A DNA stretch of 64,000 nt, from contig NZ_WVID01000004.1 of assembly GCF_010091925.1 (NCBI RefSeq), positions 1-64,000 on the forward strand, in the 5' to 3' direction. Below, one piece after another: positions 1-8,459 of the stretch. The notes beneath the pieces are model-generated. The model did not search any database. It was not told the DNA's origin and saw only the letters and a list, made by a program, of their open reading frames with translations. Numbering within the stretch: the stretch's first letter is position 1; each line of letters opens with the position of its first letter. The DNA is from Nostoc sp. B(2019) (lineage in GTDB: Bacteria > Cyanobacteriota > Cyanobacteriia > Cyanobacteriales > Nostocaceae). Made by a program: the position numbers and the translations under genes.

Positions 1-76
1 TCTAGTGTGTTGACCCGCTTTGTAATGCCTTGAGGTCATAATTCACGATTGTGACACTTCAAAGGGCGGAATGTAG

Positions 77-274
77 GATCCAGATGTCGCCTGTGGCTTC
101 AGCAATATGGCAAAGCTCTACTATTTACAAGGACGTTACACCGAAGCTGAACCGTTGTATTTGCAAGCTTTGGAGATTTTTGAGCAACGATTAGGGGTAA
201 GTCATTCCAGCACTATCAAGTGTTATGAAAATTTGGCAAGTCTTCGCGATCGTCTCACCTCAAATCAAGAATAG
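77..274 (+). pseudogene. TPR protein C-terminal remnant
   Basis: This open stretch of 65 codons follows an in-frame stop at 74-76 and ends with TAG at 272-274. It encodes one good tetratricopeptide unit of the kinesin-light-chain type (YYLQGRYTEAEPLYLQALEI, then FEQRLG) and a short tail. Such units normally occur as long arrays in NB-ARC/TPR proteins of filamentous cyanobacteria. No start codon with a ribosome binding site is seen, and the sequence to the left in the same frame is closed. It looks like the last repeat of a decayed or deleted gene. Confidence 0.6.
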
Positions 275-349
275 ACTACATGGGGCTACGAATTTACAGG
301 TTTTGTGCAAAGCGTACCATGCTAAAACTTAAACACGCGATCGCCTAAA

Positions 350-559
350 CTCGGTCTTTCGTGTTCTGAGCTCGGTCTTTCATGTTCTGAGCTCGGCCTT
401 TCATGCTCTAAACTCGGTCTTTCGTGTTCTGAGCTCGGTCTTTCATGTTCTGAGCTCGGCCTTTCATGCTCTAAGCTCGGCCTTTCATGCTCTAAGCTCG
501 GCCTTTCATGTTCTGAGCTCGGCCTTTCATGCTCTAAGCTCGGTCTTTCGTGTTCTGAG
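350..559. repeat. Ten tandem copies of a 21-bp unit
   Basis: Exactly ten contiguous 21-bp units (consensus CTCGGYCTTTCRTGYTCTRA plus G or A) fill this stretch. Units 1-3 and 4-6 share the same order of variants (GTC/CGTGTT, GTC/CATGTT, GCC/CATGCT), so a 63-bp block was duplicated after the single units diverged. There are no spacers, so this is not a CRISPR. 21 bp is a multiple of three, but no convincing protein is encoded here. Confidence 0.9.
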
Positions 560-661
560 GTTGAATGATGGTGTTGTAAACGCGTAGGCGTAGCCTGTCA
601 GAGACATCGCTCCCCTAAATCTCATTAAACTACATGATGTGCGATCGCTTCTCGGCAAATC

Positions 662-880
662 TTAAAGGTTATTCCATTCTTCCAGCGTGATTTCCCGCTC
701 TAAAATAACCTCAACTTCCCGTATCATCATCCGCAGTTGCGGTACAGAATATTCATCATTAGAGGGAATAGTTAGGCGATGCTGCGCGTAAACCATAAAC
801 TGATGTTTTGTTCCAGACAAAGGGCCCTCAAAGCCAACCTGTCATAATTTTTTGACAAAATCTCGACGCTTACACGGTAT
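662..880 (-). pseudogene. hicA: HicA toxin gene with in-frame stop
   Basis: Read on the minus strand this is a HicA/YcfA-type mRNA interferase: KRRDFVKKL, then GFEGPLSGTKHQFMVY with the catalytic-type His, then HRLTIPSNDEYSVPQLRMM and EWNNL before TAA. Two lesions are visible. The expected start is ATA rather than ATG at 878-880. A TGA at 842-844 interrupts the reading frame where family members usually have Arg (CGA to TGA is one transition). The reading frame is otherwise clean for 61 codons. It overlaps the hicB stop by 11 bp, as in normal hicBA operons. The toxin is probably inactive. Confidence 0.8.
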
Positions 881-1142
881 CCATCGGCTCAAGGGTCGGC
901 TCCTTGTTGAGGTCAATGCTATCGATTATTGGTAGAGGATGTCCAAGCTTCAACCCAAGCAAAATCCAGTCTTCCAATGTTGAGCGTAACTTATCCTCAC
1001 ACTCGCGCAAAGTCGAGCCAAAAGCTACAACTCCCTGACAAGCAGGAATTCTCCCTGCAAATGTGCCATCTTCCAGTTTGTCATAAACCGCCTGTGCGCT
1101 CGCTCGGTCAACATAGTCGCTCAGAATAAACCGTATAGTCAT
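870..1142 (-). CDS. hicB: HicB-family antitoxin
   Basis: This 90-residue protein has the HicB partial RNase-H-like fold signature: an N-terminal strand-rich segment, YDKLEDGTFAGRIPACQGVVAFG, then STLRECEDKLRSTLEDWILLGLKLG and a closing PLPIID. In HicBA systems the protein binds and blocks the HicA RNase and represses its own operon. Here hicB is first and overlaps the following hicA sequence. Because the toxin frame is broken, hicB may persist as an orphan antitoxin. The family assignment is secure from the motif order; activity is inferred. Confidence 0.85.
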   Translation of the reverse strand: MTIRFILSDYVDRASAQAVYDKLEDGTFAGRIPACQGVVAFGSTLRECEDKLRSTLEDWILLGLKLGHPLPIIDSIDLNKEPTLEPMDTV

Positions 1143-1244
1143 GAAATCTCGCGTTCTGTCACCAGTTTTATCTTAGTTTAAATCGAGTTCTGAGGTTAAA
1201 TAATGAGCATTAACGCTTACTAATAAAATTTTCTGCGCTAACTT

Positions 1245-2912
1245 TTAAATCCCGTAAGACCGGGGATAAGGCTTTAGAAGTGTCTTAGCCTGATAGATAT
1301 AAACGACATTAACAACCACCCCACCGCGTCGAATTGGTATCGTTTCTATCTCACTCAAGCTATTAAAGTAAGTCCGATAGTTAGCCATCAAATCTTGTCT
1401 TTTATTAAAGGGATTAGTAGTTATGTATAGCGCATCTTTTCCCAGCCATTGATTAGCCTCTGACCAAAAAGCAAAGCCACGCAAATCTTTGCCAATATCA
1501 AAGCAAGTAATCGGTATGTGAGTTATGGGTTCAAGGGACATGGCAATCGGCCCACCCAGGTAATAGCGATTGGTAAAAATAAAACTAGAGTTTTGTAGCG
1601 CTGCACTGAGGACGGGAGATTTAGCAAAACCGCGCCGCAGTTGTTGAATATCAATTAGTTCTGTGGAGGGGTCATCCTTGGGAGACAAGAACCCACCCAT
1701 TAGAGCGTATTGGCTAGGCTTTTGTACTATTCCTGTTGTCACTTGCAACAAGGCAATGAGTAAAATGCTGCTTACCATAATTCCCGAACCTAGGAGCCAT
1801 CGCCGTACGCTACGTCGAGATTGCTGCTGCCATAAGATTGCTTGTTGCCCTAACAGCAAGGTTAACCCCCAAAATCCTGGCATTGACCAAGCAGGCAAAA
1901 TTTGCCGATATCCACCTATCAGAGTAAACCCTAAAGTTAAAGGTAGAGACACCCATAAAATCAAGAGCCACGAAGCCTCTAACTCTTTTCTAGTGGTTAG
2001 TGATTTCTTAGAAAAAACTTGCATTGTTCCAGCCAAAGCTGGTCGCAAACTCACCCACCAGAGGGGAAATCCTATAGTTGGGAACAGGTAAGCTACCCCA
2101 GCTAAACAAACGCCTCCTACACTCAGCAGATTGTAGCCGCCTTTGGGCACTGCTCGCTCTGATTGAAAACGAAACGAAACCCAATCATGCTGCATATTCC
2201 AAAGCAAAATTGGGGAGATGGTGACGACAAATAAACCCAATGCTAACCATGTCCAAGGAGAGCGGAAAACAGAGCGATGGCGTGGACTCGTTAGACAAAA
2301 ACCAACTAGCCCTAGTCCTAAGAGAAAACCGTGATATTTACTGAGGCAAGCTAATCCGACCAGAATACCAAGAATTGCTAAGCGGTAACTGGGAAGGTAT
2401 GAATTAGATGAGCGGGGTTCATCCTGCAACAGGCTTTGTTTTTGAGTTTGAGGCTGCCGAAAAAATTCATCCGCTGCACAGTATAAACTAGCTGACCAAA
2501 AAAAGATCAAGGGACTATCGGGGAGACTGAGGACACCAAAGCCAACTAGAAAAATTGGACTGATGGTAGCGATCGCTAAAGTCAAGCTAGCAGCTTTGGC
2601 AGAGAATAATTTCAGGCTAGTCAGATACAATAGCACCAAACTACCTGTGTGGCAAATCAGCGCTCCCAAACGAATCGTAAATTGGGATACAACACCAGTT
2701 GACCATGGCCCAAAACCAGTTGTCAGCCCCACAAGAATTGGATGATCGAAATAACTCCAGTCCAGATGCAGGCTGTAAAGATAGTAGTAAGCTTCATCAA
2801 AGGTAGGGTAAAGCCAGAAAGCAATAAAGGCTCGAAACAGCAGTCCCCCAACCAGTAAAAAAAGCACTGACTGATTAGTTCTTTGAGCTAACCATTTCTG
2901 AGCTATTTGCAT
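1245..2912 (-). CDS. GT39-like membrane glycosyltransferase
   Basis: This 555-residue polytopic membrane protein begins with a short cytosolic segment and a first hydrophobic helix, followed by the acidic motif FDEAYYYLYS and YFDHPILVG. This is the pattern of the PMT/ArnT (GT39, PMT_2) family, where the first periplasmic loop carries the catalytic Asp and a conserved YFDHP. Ten or more hydrophobic helices follow, with a soluble C-terminal part of about 140 residues. Members transfer sugars from polyprenyl-phosphate carriers to lipids or proteins at the outer face of the inner membrane. Substrate cannot be told. It is a single gene with no operon partner. Confidence 0.8.
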   Translation of the reverse strand: MQIAQKWLAQRTNQSVLFLLVGGLLFRAFIAFWLYPTFDEAYYYLYSLHLDWSYFDHPILVGLTTGFGPWSTGVVSQFTIRLGALICHTGSLVLLYLTSLKLFSAKAASLTLAIATISPIFLVGFGVLSLPDSPLIFFWSASLYCAADEFFRQPQTQKQSLLQDEPRSSNSYLPSYRLAILGILVGLACLSKYHGFLLGLGLVGFCLTSPRHRSVFRSPWTWLALGLFVVTISPILLWNMQHDWVSFRFQSERAVPKGGYNLLSVGGVCLAGVAYLFPTIGFPLWWVSLRPALAGTMQVFSKKSLTTRKELEASWLLILWVSLPLTLGFTLIGGYRQILPAWSMPGFWGLTLLLGQQAILWQQQSRRSVRRWLLGSGIMVSSILLIALLQVTTGIVQKPSQYALMGGFLSPKDDPSTELIDIQQLRRGFAKSPVLSAALQNSSFIFTNRYYLGGPIAMSLEPITHIPITCFDIGKDLRGFAFWSEANQWLGKDALYITTNPFNKRQDLMANYRTYFNSLSEIETIPIRRGGVVVNVVYIYQAKTLLKPYPRSYGI

Positions 2913-3000
2913 TTACTTAAATTCCTATACAAACAAAATCATCTTATGGCAGCAGCATGGCAACGTAAAACTTTATTTGTGGTCTTTGATACTCGTTCAT

Positions 3001-3325
3001 CCACCTATGAACTGGATTAACGAGTATTTGAACAGGATGAATCCACCTATGAACTGGATTAACGAGTGTTTGAACCGGATAAATCCACCTTTGAACTGGA
3101 TTAACGAGTGTTTGAACCGGATAAATCCACCTTTGAACTGGATTAACGAGTATTTGAACCGGATGAATCCACCTTTGAACTGGATTAACGAGTATTTGAA
3201 CCGGATGAATCCACCTTTGAACTGGATTAACGAGTGTTTGAACCGGATGAATCCACCTTTGAACTGGATTAACGAGTATTTGAACCGGATAAATCCACCT
3301 TTGAACTGGATTAACGAGTATTTGA
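3001..3325. repeat. 42-bp minisatellite, 7.7 copies
   Basis: Seven full units and one partial unit of 42 bp start at 3001, 3043, 3085, 3127, 3169, 3211, 3253 and 3295 (unit begins CCACCTTTGAACTGGATTAA). Differences are limited to a few transitions. Because 42 is a multiple of three and the unit lacks stops in several frames, open frames of 110-140 codons exist on both strands, but their 14-residue repeats (NPPLNWINEYLNRM type) look like a by-product. It lies between the glycosyltransferase and the GAF gene. Confidence 0.93.
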
Positions 3326-3462
3326 TACTCGCTAACAAGCATAAAAACTCCGCCCCTCTGCACCTTTAAACCTAATTGGCAACACCAAGTTTTAATATGA
3401 AGCTATAATTTGCGGAAATATAAACACCTTATCTGTTTTTTTGTATTTCCTGGAGTTGAGTA

Positions 3463-4185
3463 ATGGTATTTTGGGGAGATCACACTGGCTTACCAAAGCC
3501 TTACAAGGGCTGGAATGTATTCGTAGGTAATGGGCCAGACAATACAGAAAATCAGCTTGTTGCTTCTGTCAAAAAGCTGCTTGGTTGGCTAAAAGAATAT
3601 ATGTCTGTAGATACTGTCACCCTTCTACTACCTACTAAAGACAAACAGAATCTATTCGTGTATGCCACCATCGGACTTAAAGAGGAAATCACAGAAAATA
3701 TTCAAATCCCCATCGGGCAAGGTGTTGCTGGTCGTATTGCCGCCAGCAATGAACCAATGATAGTCAAAGACTTATCAAAGGTAGAAGTTGTAAGTCCTAT
3801 TTTGCAACAAAAGGGTTTGCGATCGCTTGTCGGTGTTCCATTGCCCATTAAGCAGGGAGTAACCGGAGTTTTACACGTTGGCACATTCAAATCCCACCAA
3901 TTCACCGAGCGCGATGTACAGCAATTGCAACTTGTTGCTCACCGCCTCAGATTGAAGATAGCAGATATAGAACTTTTTAATCTGCAAAAGCTGGATGACT
4001 TAGTATGTTGCCTCAATCTTCAAAAGACAGCTACGTTGAGGACTTCAATTATGTCCCTTTGGTGGAACAGGTTAAAGTTAAGTTTTTCAGCAATTAAGCA
4101 AAAATGTCAGCCCAGCAAATATGCTTTAAATTTATTCACCCCAGCGATGCCACTGATGAAAATTAGCTCCTGCACTCACTGCTAA
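3463..4185 (+). CDS. GAF-domain protein, degraded C-terminus
   Basis: Start ATG follows GGAG by a few bases. Residues about 30-165 form a GAF domain (VDTVTLLLPTKDKQNLFVYA, then IPIGQGVAGRIAASNEPMIV, then LRSLVGVPLPIK and GVLHVGTF, FTERDVQQLQLVAHRL), a small-molecule or light/redox sensing fold common in cyanobacterial signalling proteins. The last 65 residues match nothing I recognise and run into the oppositely oriented neighbour for 54 bp. GAF proteins of this kind usually continue into a histidine kinase, PP2C or cyclase domain, so this gene is probably truncated or frameshifted after about residue 175. Confidence 0.65.
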   Translation: MVFWGDHTGLPKPYKGWNVFVGNGPDNTENQLVASVKKLLGWLKEYMSVDTVTLLLPTKDKQNLFVYATIGLKEEITENIQIPIGQGVAGRIAASNEPMIVKDLSKVEVVSPILQQKGLRSLVGVPLPIKQGVTGVLHVGTFKSHQFTERDVQQLQLVAHRLRLKIADIELFNLQKLDDLVCCLNLQKTATLRTSIMSLWWNRLKLSFSAIKQKCQPSKYALNLFTPAMPLMKISSCTHC

Positions 4186-5190
4186 ACCAATTTGGTGCTG
4201 TGACGATAGCTCATCATGGCCACCTTCGTTAGCGCCAATGTAGTACATACGGAAACTACCATCATCCATTGGCACTACACAAGGCGTACCTACTGCTCGT
4301 GCGTCCCAGCGACCAGAACCCTTCTGGGAATGACAAAATACGGAACCATTGGCTTGCTCACCTTTATCTTTTTGCCAATGAATGCCATCATCAGAAGTGG
4401 CTACACCGATAGAGTGATAACCAGTGCTGTTGACACCTTCGTAGAACATGACGTACTGTCCGTTTATCTTCAGTACATGGCGAGTACCAATACCCCGTTC
4501 ATCGAAGCTTCCAGGCTCACCTGGCCCGAGGATTTGACCGACTTTTTCCCAGCACAAACCATCGGTGGAAACCGCTAAGCCTACTAGGAATCCTCTGTCT
4601 GGGTTCAAGGTGTGATAGTACAGCTTCCAAGTCCCATCATCATCACGTAGTACTTGCGGCCACGCGCAGAATAGTGCATCAAATTCTTCTGGTTTGCCTA
4701 TATCAAGGAAGGCTCCTTGGTAAGGGCCTTCAAGCCGTACCCAATTGATACCGTCACGCGAAACGGCACACCCAGGGCGCATCTGCACTCCTTTAGCTTG
4801 AAACTTTCCCATGTTGACAACTGTATGGTTGCCACCGAAGTACCACATCCAATAAAGACCATCATAGAAGTTTACATTGCTGACACCGACATGAGCTGAA
4901 TCAAAGCGACTAGGTTCTGGGTGAGGCTCAAAGATAGCTCCCATAGTTAGAGAACCCTTCACCCGTTCCCAATGAACACCGTCAGCCGAAATAGCTAAAC
5001 CACAGCGGCCAGTGGGCAAGTTAATTTGCCGATCAAAAGAAGCGTCTCGACCGTAGTACCACATCTTCCAAACGCCATCGGGACAGCGCATAACCTGCGG
5101 TGCAGAAACCCGCTCGGAATCCCACCAGCCTTCTGAACCAGGTGCTAATACCAAGCCGGGTTGATTGATTTGCGTTACTTCATGACTCAT
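4132..5190 (-). CDS. Beta-propeller glycosidase-like protein
   Basis: This 352-residue protein has five repeats with the pattern W-K-M-W-Y-Y-G or MYYIG followed by GLAISADGVHWERV, GCAVSRDGINWVRL, GLAVSTDGLCWEKV, GVATSDDGIHWQKD. These are blades of the five-bladed propeller shared by GH43, GH32, GH68 and GH130 enzymes. Acidic residues sit early in several blades (FDSAHVG, FDERGIG, WDARAVG), as expected for the active-site funnel. There is no signal peptide, so it should act in the cytoplasm. Related proteins are annotated only as glycosyl hydrolase-like and the substrate is unknown. Confidence 0.7.
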   Translation of the reverse strand: MSHEVTQINQPGLVLAPGSEGWWDSERVSAPQVMRCPDGVWKMWYYGRDASFDRQINLPTGRCGLAISADGVHWERVKGSLTMGAIFEPHPEPSRFDSAHVGVSNVNFYDGLYWMWYFGGNHTVVNMGKFQAKGVQMRPGCAVSRDGINWVRLEGPYQGAFLDIGKPEEFDALFCAWPQVLRDDDGTWKLYYHTLNPDRGFLVGLAVSTDGLCWEKVGQILGPGEPGSFDERGIGTRHVLKINGQYVMFYEGVNSTGYHSIGVATSDDGIHWQKDKGEQANGSVFCHSQKGSGRWDARAVGTPCVVPMDDGSFRMYYIGANEGGHDELSSQHQIGLAVSAGANFHQWHRWGE

Positions 5191-5269
5191 AATCTAAAAT
5201 CCAAATTCTAAGATTTCAGCAATTACCGAAGTAGTGATACCAAATTGGGAAAGGAAGTATTAACAGCAC

Positions 5270-6445
5270 TCAGGACTTTTTCAAATCAGTTGCTACGGTT
5301 GGCTTATAGTTATACAGCCACTCCTCAAACTCAGTATCACTTACTTGGGCTTTCTCCATCATTCCCCGAAGATATGTCTCGCTGTCGGCTTTATAGGCGC
5401 GGTTCGCCTGCACTGCGTTGCGAATCTGGATTACTTGTGTGCGCGGTTTACGACTGTTTTCGTAGTTAGCAAGGGCTGCTTCTATAGTGGAGGCAGATGA
5501 TAAGCATTGGGATAGTTCCCATGCATCTTCAAACGCAGTATTTGCTCCCTGTCCTAGTAATGGAACCATCGGATGAGCTGCATCACCTAAGAGAGTGACT
5601 CTGCCTTGACTCCAATTTTGTAACGGCAGTCTGTCGGATATCGGTCGTTCTATAATATCTTCAGCGTCCGTTGCCTTGACGATCGCCTGTACTGGTTCTG
5701 CCCAACCAGAAAACTTTTCTTGGACGCGAGACTTAACATCAATGGCACTCTGGGCGACAAATTCATCCGGCGCTAGTGTAGCAGCACTCCAAAATAAATA
5801 TCCGCTACCCAAGTCAAAGAAACCGAAAATTTTGCCATCGGGTGCTGTCATTGACATGACTTCGTTAGGAGGTAGTAGTTCATGGCTGTACTTAAGAACG
5901 GCACGCCAAGACATGCGACCAGCATAGCGAGGAGATCCGTCACCAATCAACGTTTGTCTAACTGCGGAGTTTAACCCATCAGCCCCGATTAACAAATCAG
6001 CCTGCACTGTCTTGCCTTCATCAAAGCAGACTTCAACACCGCTGTTGTTTTGCTCAAAGCCAATGCATCGATGATTGAGGTGGATAGCGTCGGTTGGCAA
6101 TGCGGATGCAAGGATCTCTTGCAGACGTGACCACCGGATCTGCAACATTGGCCGCCCATATTTCTCGATGAACGTAACTGATTTCTGGGCAATCAGTTCG
6201 CCAGTACTTTTTCTCAAGTTAAGTGTATGGGTTTGACTACCCGCGCCTTCCAAGGACTCAACTATACCAGGAGCGATCGCATCAAGACTATTTAAACCGT
6301 TGGGAAAAAGCGTTAGACCAGCACCAATTGGTCGTAAGGAATATGCTTTCTCGTAGACTTGGGCATCTATACCTTGTTTTCGCAATGCGATCGCAACTGT
6401 TAAACCACCAAGTCCAGCACCGATAATAACTACTTTTTTGACCAT
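5270..6445 (-). CDS. FAD-dependent aromatic-type monooxygenase
   Basis: This 391-residue flavoprotein belongs to the PHBH/UbiH class A monooxygenases. It starts with the dinucleotide-binding motif VVIIGAGLGGLTVAIALRKQ, has the internal LLIGADGLNSAVRQ (DG motif) and the C-terminal FAD-ribityl motif VTLLGDAAHPMVPLLGQGAN. Such enzymes use NAD(P)H and oxygen to hydroxylate or epoxidise aromatic or isoprenoid substrates. The closest types by sequence feel are salicylate hydroxylase-like and zeaxanthin epoxidase-like. Eighty bases separate it from the propeller gene downstream, and the two could be cotranscribed. Confidence 0.85.
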   Translation of the reverse strand: MVKKVVIIGAGLGGLTVAIALRKQGIDAQVYEKAYSLRPIGAGLTLFPNGLNSLDAIAPGIVESLEGAGSQTHTLNLRKSTGELIAQKSVTFIEKYGRPMLQIRWSRLQEILASALPTDAIHLNHRCIGFEQNNSGVEVCFDEGKTVQADLLIGADGLNSAVRQTLIGDGSPRYAGRMSWRAVLKYSHELLPPNEVMSMTAPDGKIFGFFDLGSGYLFWSAATLAPDEFVAQSAIDVKSRVQEKFSGWAEPVQAIVKATDAEDIIERPISDRLPLQNWSQGRVTLLGDAAHPMVPLLGQGANTAFEDAWELSQCLSSASTIEAALANYENSRKPRTQVIQIRNAVQANRAYKADSETYLRGMMEKAQVSDTEFEEWLYNYKPTVATDLKKS

Positions 6446-6618
6446 GATTTTGGGATTTTTGCTGGGATTTTCCTAACCAAAAGTTATATATCGCCTGATT
6501 ATTGATTTTTAGATCAAGTAATACAATTTTTCATCAATCTTCAGAGAGTTTTCTTGTCTCTGCCCAAACTTAGAACTGTGCCTCGTATTGGTTGAGAACG
6601 ATTTCGGTTTTTCCCGCC

Positions 6619-6639
6619 ACTGACCTTATCAGGTTCAGT
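6619..6639 (-). terminator. Hairpin downstream of proA
   Basis: The minus strand reads ACTGAACCT, a short loop, then AGGTCAGT just after the proA stop, flanked by CCCC and GGCGGG. It forms an eight-pair stem with one bulge but has no clear U-run. It could be a weak terminator or mRNA-stabilising hairpin. The rest of 6446-6660 shows nothing else. Confidence 0.3.
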
Positions 6640-6660
6640 CGGGGACTTACGGCGATTTAG

Positions 6661-7968
6661 TTAAACTAAATCCTGATGAGTAAAGGACTTAGCATTTGCC
6701 CCGGTGTAAGTGGCAACAATATGACCATCGCCAGTCATTTGATACTTGTATGTTACCAATCCTTCTAAACCGACGGGGCCGCGAGGTGGCATTTGTTGGG
6801 TACTAATCCCGACTTCTGCACCGAAACCGTAGCGAAAACCGTCAGCAAAGCGGGTAGAACAGTTGTGGAAGACATTGGCTGAATTTACTAGTCCGATGAA
6901 AGTTTCGGCAGTGGTTAAATCTTCAGTGACGATCGCATCCGTATGGCGAGAACCATATTGGTTAATATGAGCGATCGCATCTTCTATAGAATCCACTATT
7001 TTAATCGACAAAATAAAATCGCTATATTCTGTCTCCCAATCTGTTTGTGTTGCAGTTTTGATCTGAGGTAAAATTGCCAAAGTGCGTTTATCACCTCTTA
7101 ATTCCACGTGGCGTTCTTCTAGAGCCGCAGCAGCTTTTGGTAAAAATTCTGCGGCGATCGACTGATGAACTAGTAAAGTTTCAATGGCGTTACAAACAGC
7201 AGGATATTGCGCTTTGGCATCAACTGTAATAGCAACTGCTTTAACCATATCAGCAGCTTTGTCTATATAAAGATGACAAATTCCATCTGCATGTCCTAAT
7301 ACTGGAATGCGCGTATTTTCCTGCACAAATCGTACAAAAGAGTTAGAACCTCTAGGAATAATTAAATCTACATATTTATCTAACTTCAAAAGTTCTAGAG
7401 TTTCCTCTCTAGTTGTCAACAACTGCACCGCATCAGGGTTAACAGCAGTTTGAGATAATCCTTGTTTTATTGCCTTGACTATTGCTTCACAAGAACGAAT
7501 CGCTTCCTTTCCACCTTTGAGAATCACACCATTACCCGACTTAATAGCCAGAGAAACAATTTGAATTGCTGCTTCTGGACGTGCTTCAAAAATAATCCCC
7601 AAAACACCTAAAGGACAAGTAATTCGCTTGAGAATTAAGCCAGTATCGAGTTGGCGGTGAATCTGCATTTGACCAACTGGATCAGCTAGTTTGCCTACAT
7701 CTCGTACCCCAGCGATCGCATCTCTCAATTTATGTTCATCCAACTGCAAGCGCTTGTAAAGTGGTTTAGGAATTCCATCAGCAGCAGCGGCTTCACAATC
7801 AGCAATATTTGCTCGGCATATTTCATCTCTAGCTGATTCTAAAGCCTGGGCGATCGCTGCGATCGCTTGATTTTTCTCCTCAGTAGAGAGAAGTGCTAGC
7901 TTACTTGCAGCTTGGCGGGTTTTTTGGGCGATCGTAATCAGGGGAGAAGCAATATCGAGAATAGTCAT
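6661..7968 (-). CDS. proA: Gamma-glutamyl phosphate reductase
   Basis: This 435-residue protein catalyses the NADPH-dependent reduction of gamma-glutamyl phosphate to glutamate semialdehyde, the second step of proline synthesis. The family features are all present: an aldehyde-dehydrogenase-like fold, [30 protein letters not shown], the substrate-proximal IPRGSN, the catalytic Cys in [12 protein letters not shown], and [21 protein letters not shown] near the end. Length is normal (about 420-440). It stands alone; proB is not adjacent in this window. It is one of the safest calls here. Confidence 0.96.
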   Translation of the reverse strand: MTILDIASPLITIAQKTRQAASKLALLSTEEKNQAIAAIAQALESARDEICRANIADCEAAAADGIPKPLYKRLQLDEHKLRDAIAGVRDVGKLADPVGQMQIHRQLDTGLILKRITCPLGVLGIIFEARPEAAIQIVSLAIKSGNGVILKGGKEAIRSCEAIVKAIKQGLSQTAVNPDAVQLLTTREETLELLKLDKYVDLIIPRGSNSFVRFVQENTRIPVLGHADGICHLYIDKAADMVKAVAITVDAKAQYPAVCNAIETLLVHQSIAAEFLPKAAAALEERHVELRGDKRTLAILPQIKTATQTDWETEYSDFILSIKIVDSIEDAIAHINQYGSRHTDAIVTEDLTTAETFIGLVNSANVFHNCSTRFADGFRYGFGAEVGISTQQMPPRGPVGLEGLVTYKYQMTGDGHIVATYTGANAKSFTHQDLV

Positions 7969-8459
7969 AGCACAAAATAACTTTCAAATATGGCAAAAAT
8001 CTTTACCTTTTTCCCATCCTATCAACGTTGGTTAGTCATTGGTCATTAGTTAAGGGTGATGAATTACTTTCTTCCCCTGCTCCCCCTACTCCCCCATCTC
8101 TCCCTCCCGCCTTCCCCCAATTGGGTGAACCATCTGGGTAGATAAAACTACTCTGATTGGGTGAGGCTTGAATGAGTTTAAATCACTTATTCTGTAATTG
8201 TTGAGTACAGACAAAACAAGAGTAATTACTTAGCAGCAAAATAAATAAATATAAGTATTAATACGGTCATAAAACAAATGTAATTATGCGTCCCCTAGGC
8301 TAGAGAGAAGAGACACAGTGAGTCTCCTTTCTCTAGTCTTTTACTAAAAGCGAATAATTTATACTGTCATTATTTAAACTTTTACGAAATTGTGATGACG
8401 TGCATTGGATCTATTGAGTATTCATGGATCAAATACCACTCCTTTATTAGGGAGATCCT
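7969..8459. other. Intergenic region proA to M48 protease
   Basis: This 491-bp stretch contains a repeat-like TTGGTTAGTCATTGGTCATT motif near 8030, a pyrimidine-rich run near 8070-8115, and AT-rich DNA that should hold the divergent promoters. A GGGAGAT motif lies a few bases before the start codon at 8460. I see no gene or RNA in it. Confidence 0.5.

Noticed and set aside
350-559. Possible CRISPR array
   Set aside because: The 21-bp units are directly contiguous with no unique spacers and no cas genes are near.
2944-3369. Repeat-protein genes on both strands over the minisatellite
   Set aside because: The frames exist only because the 42-bp unit lacks stops; there is no start signal or sequence beyond the repeat to support a gene.
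6600-6660. TPP riboswitch-like sequence (minus strand CTGAACCTGATAAGGTCAG)
   Set aside because: Only one arm resembles the thi-box; the paired helices needed for a TPP pocket are missing and the position is after proA, not before a thiamine gene.
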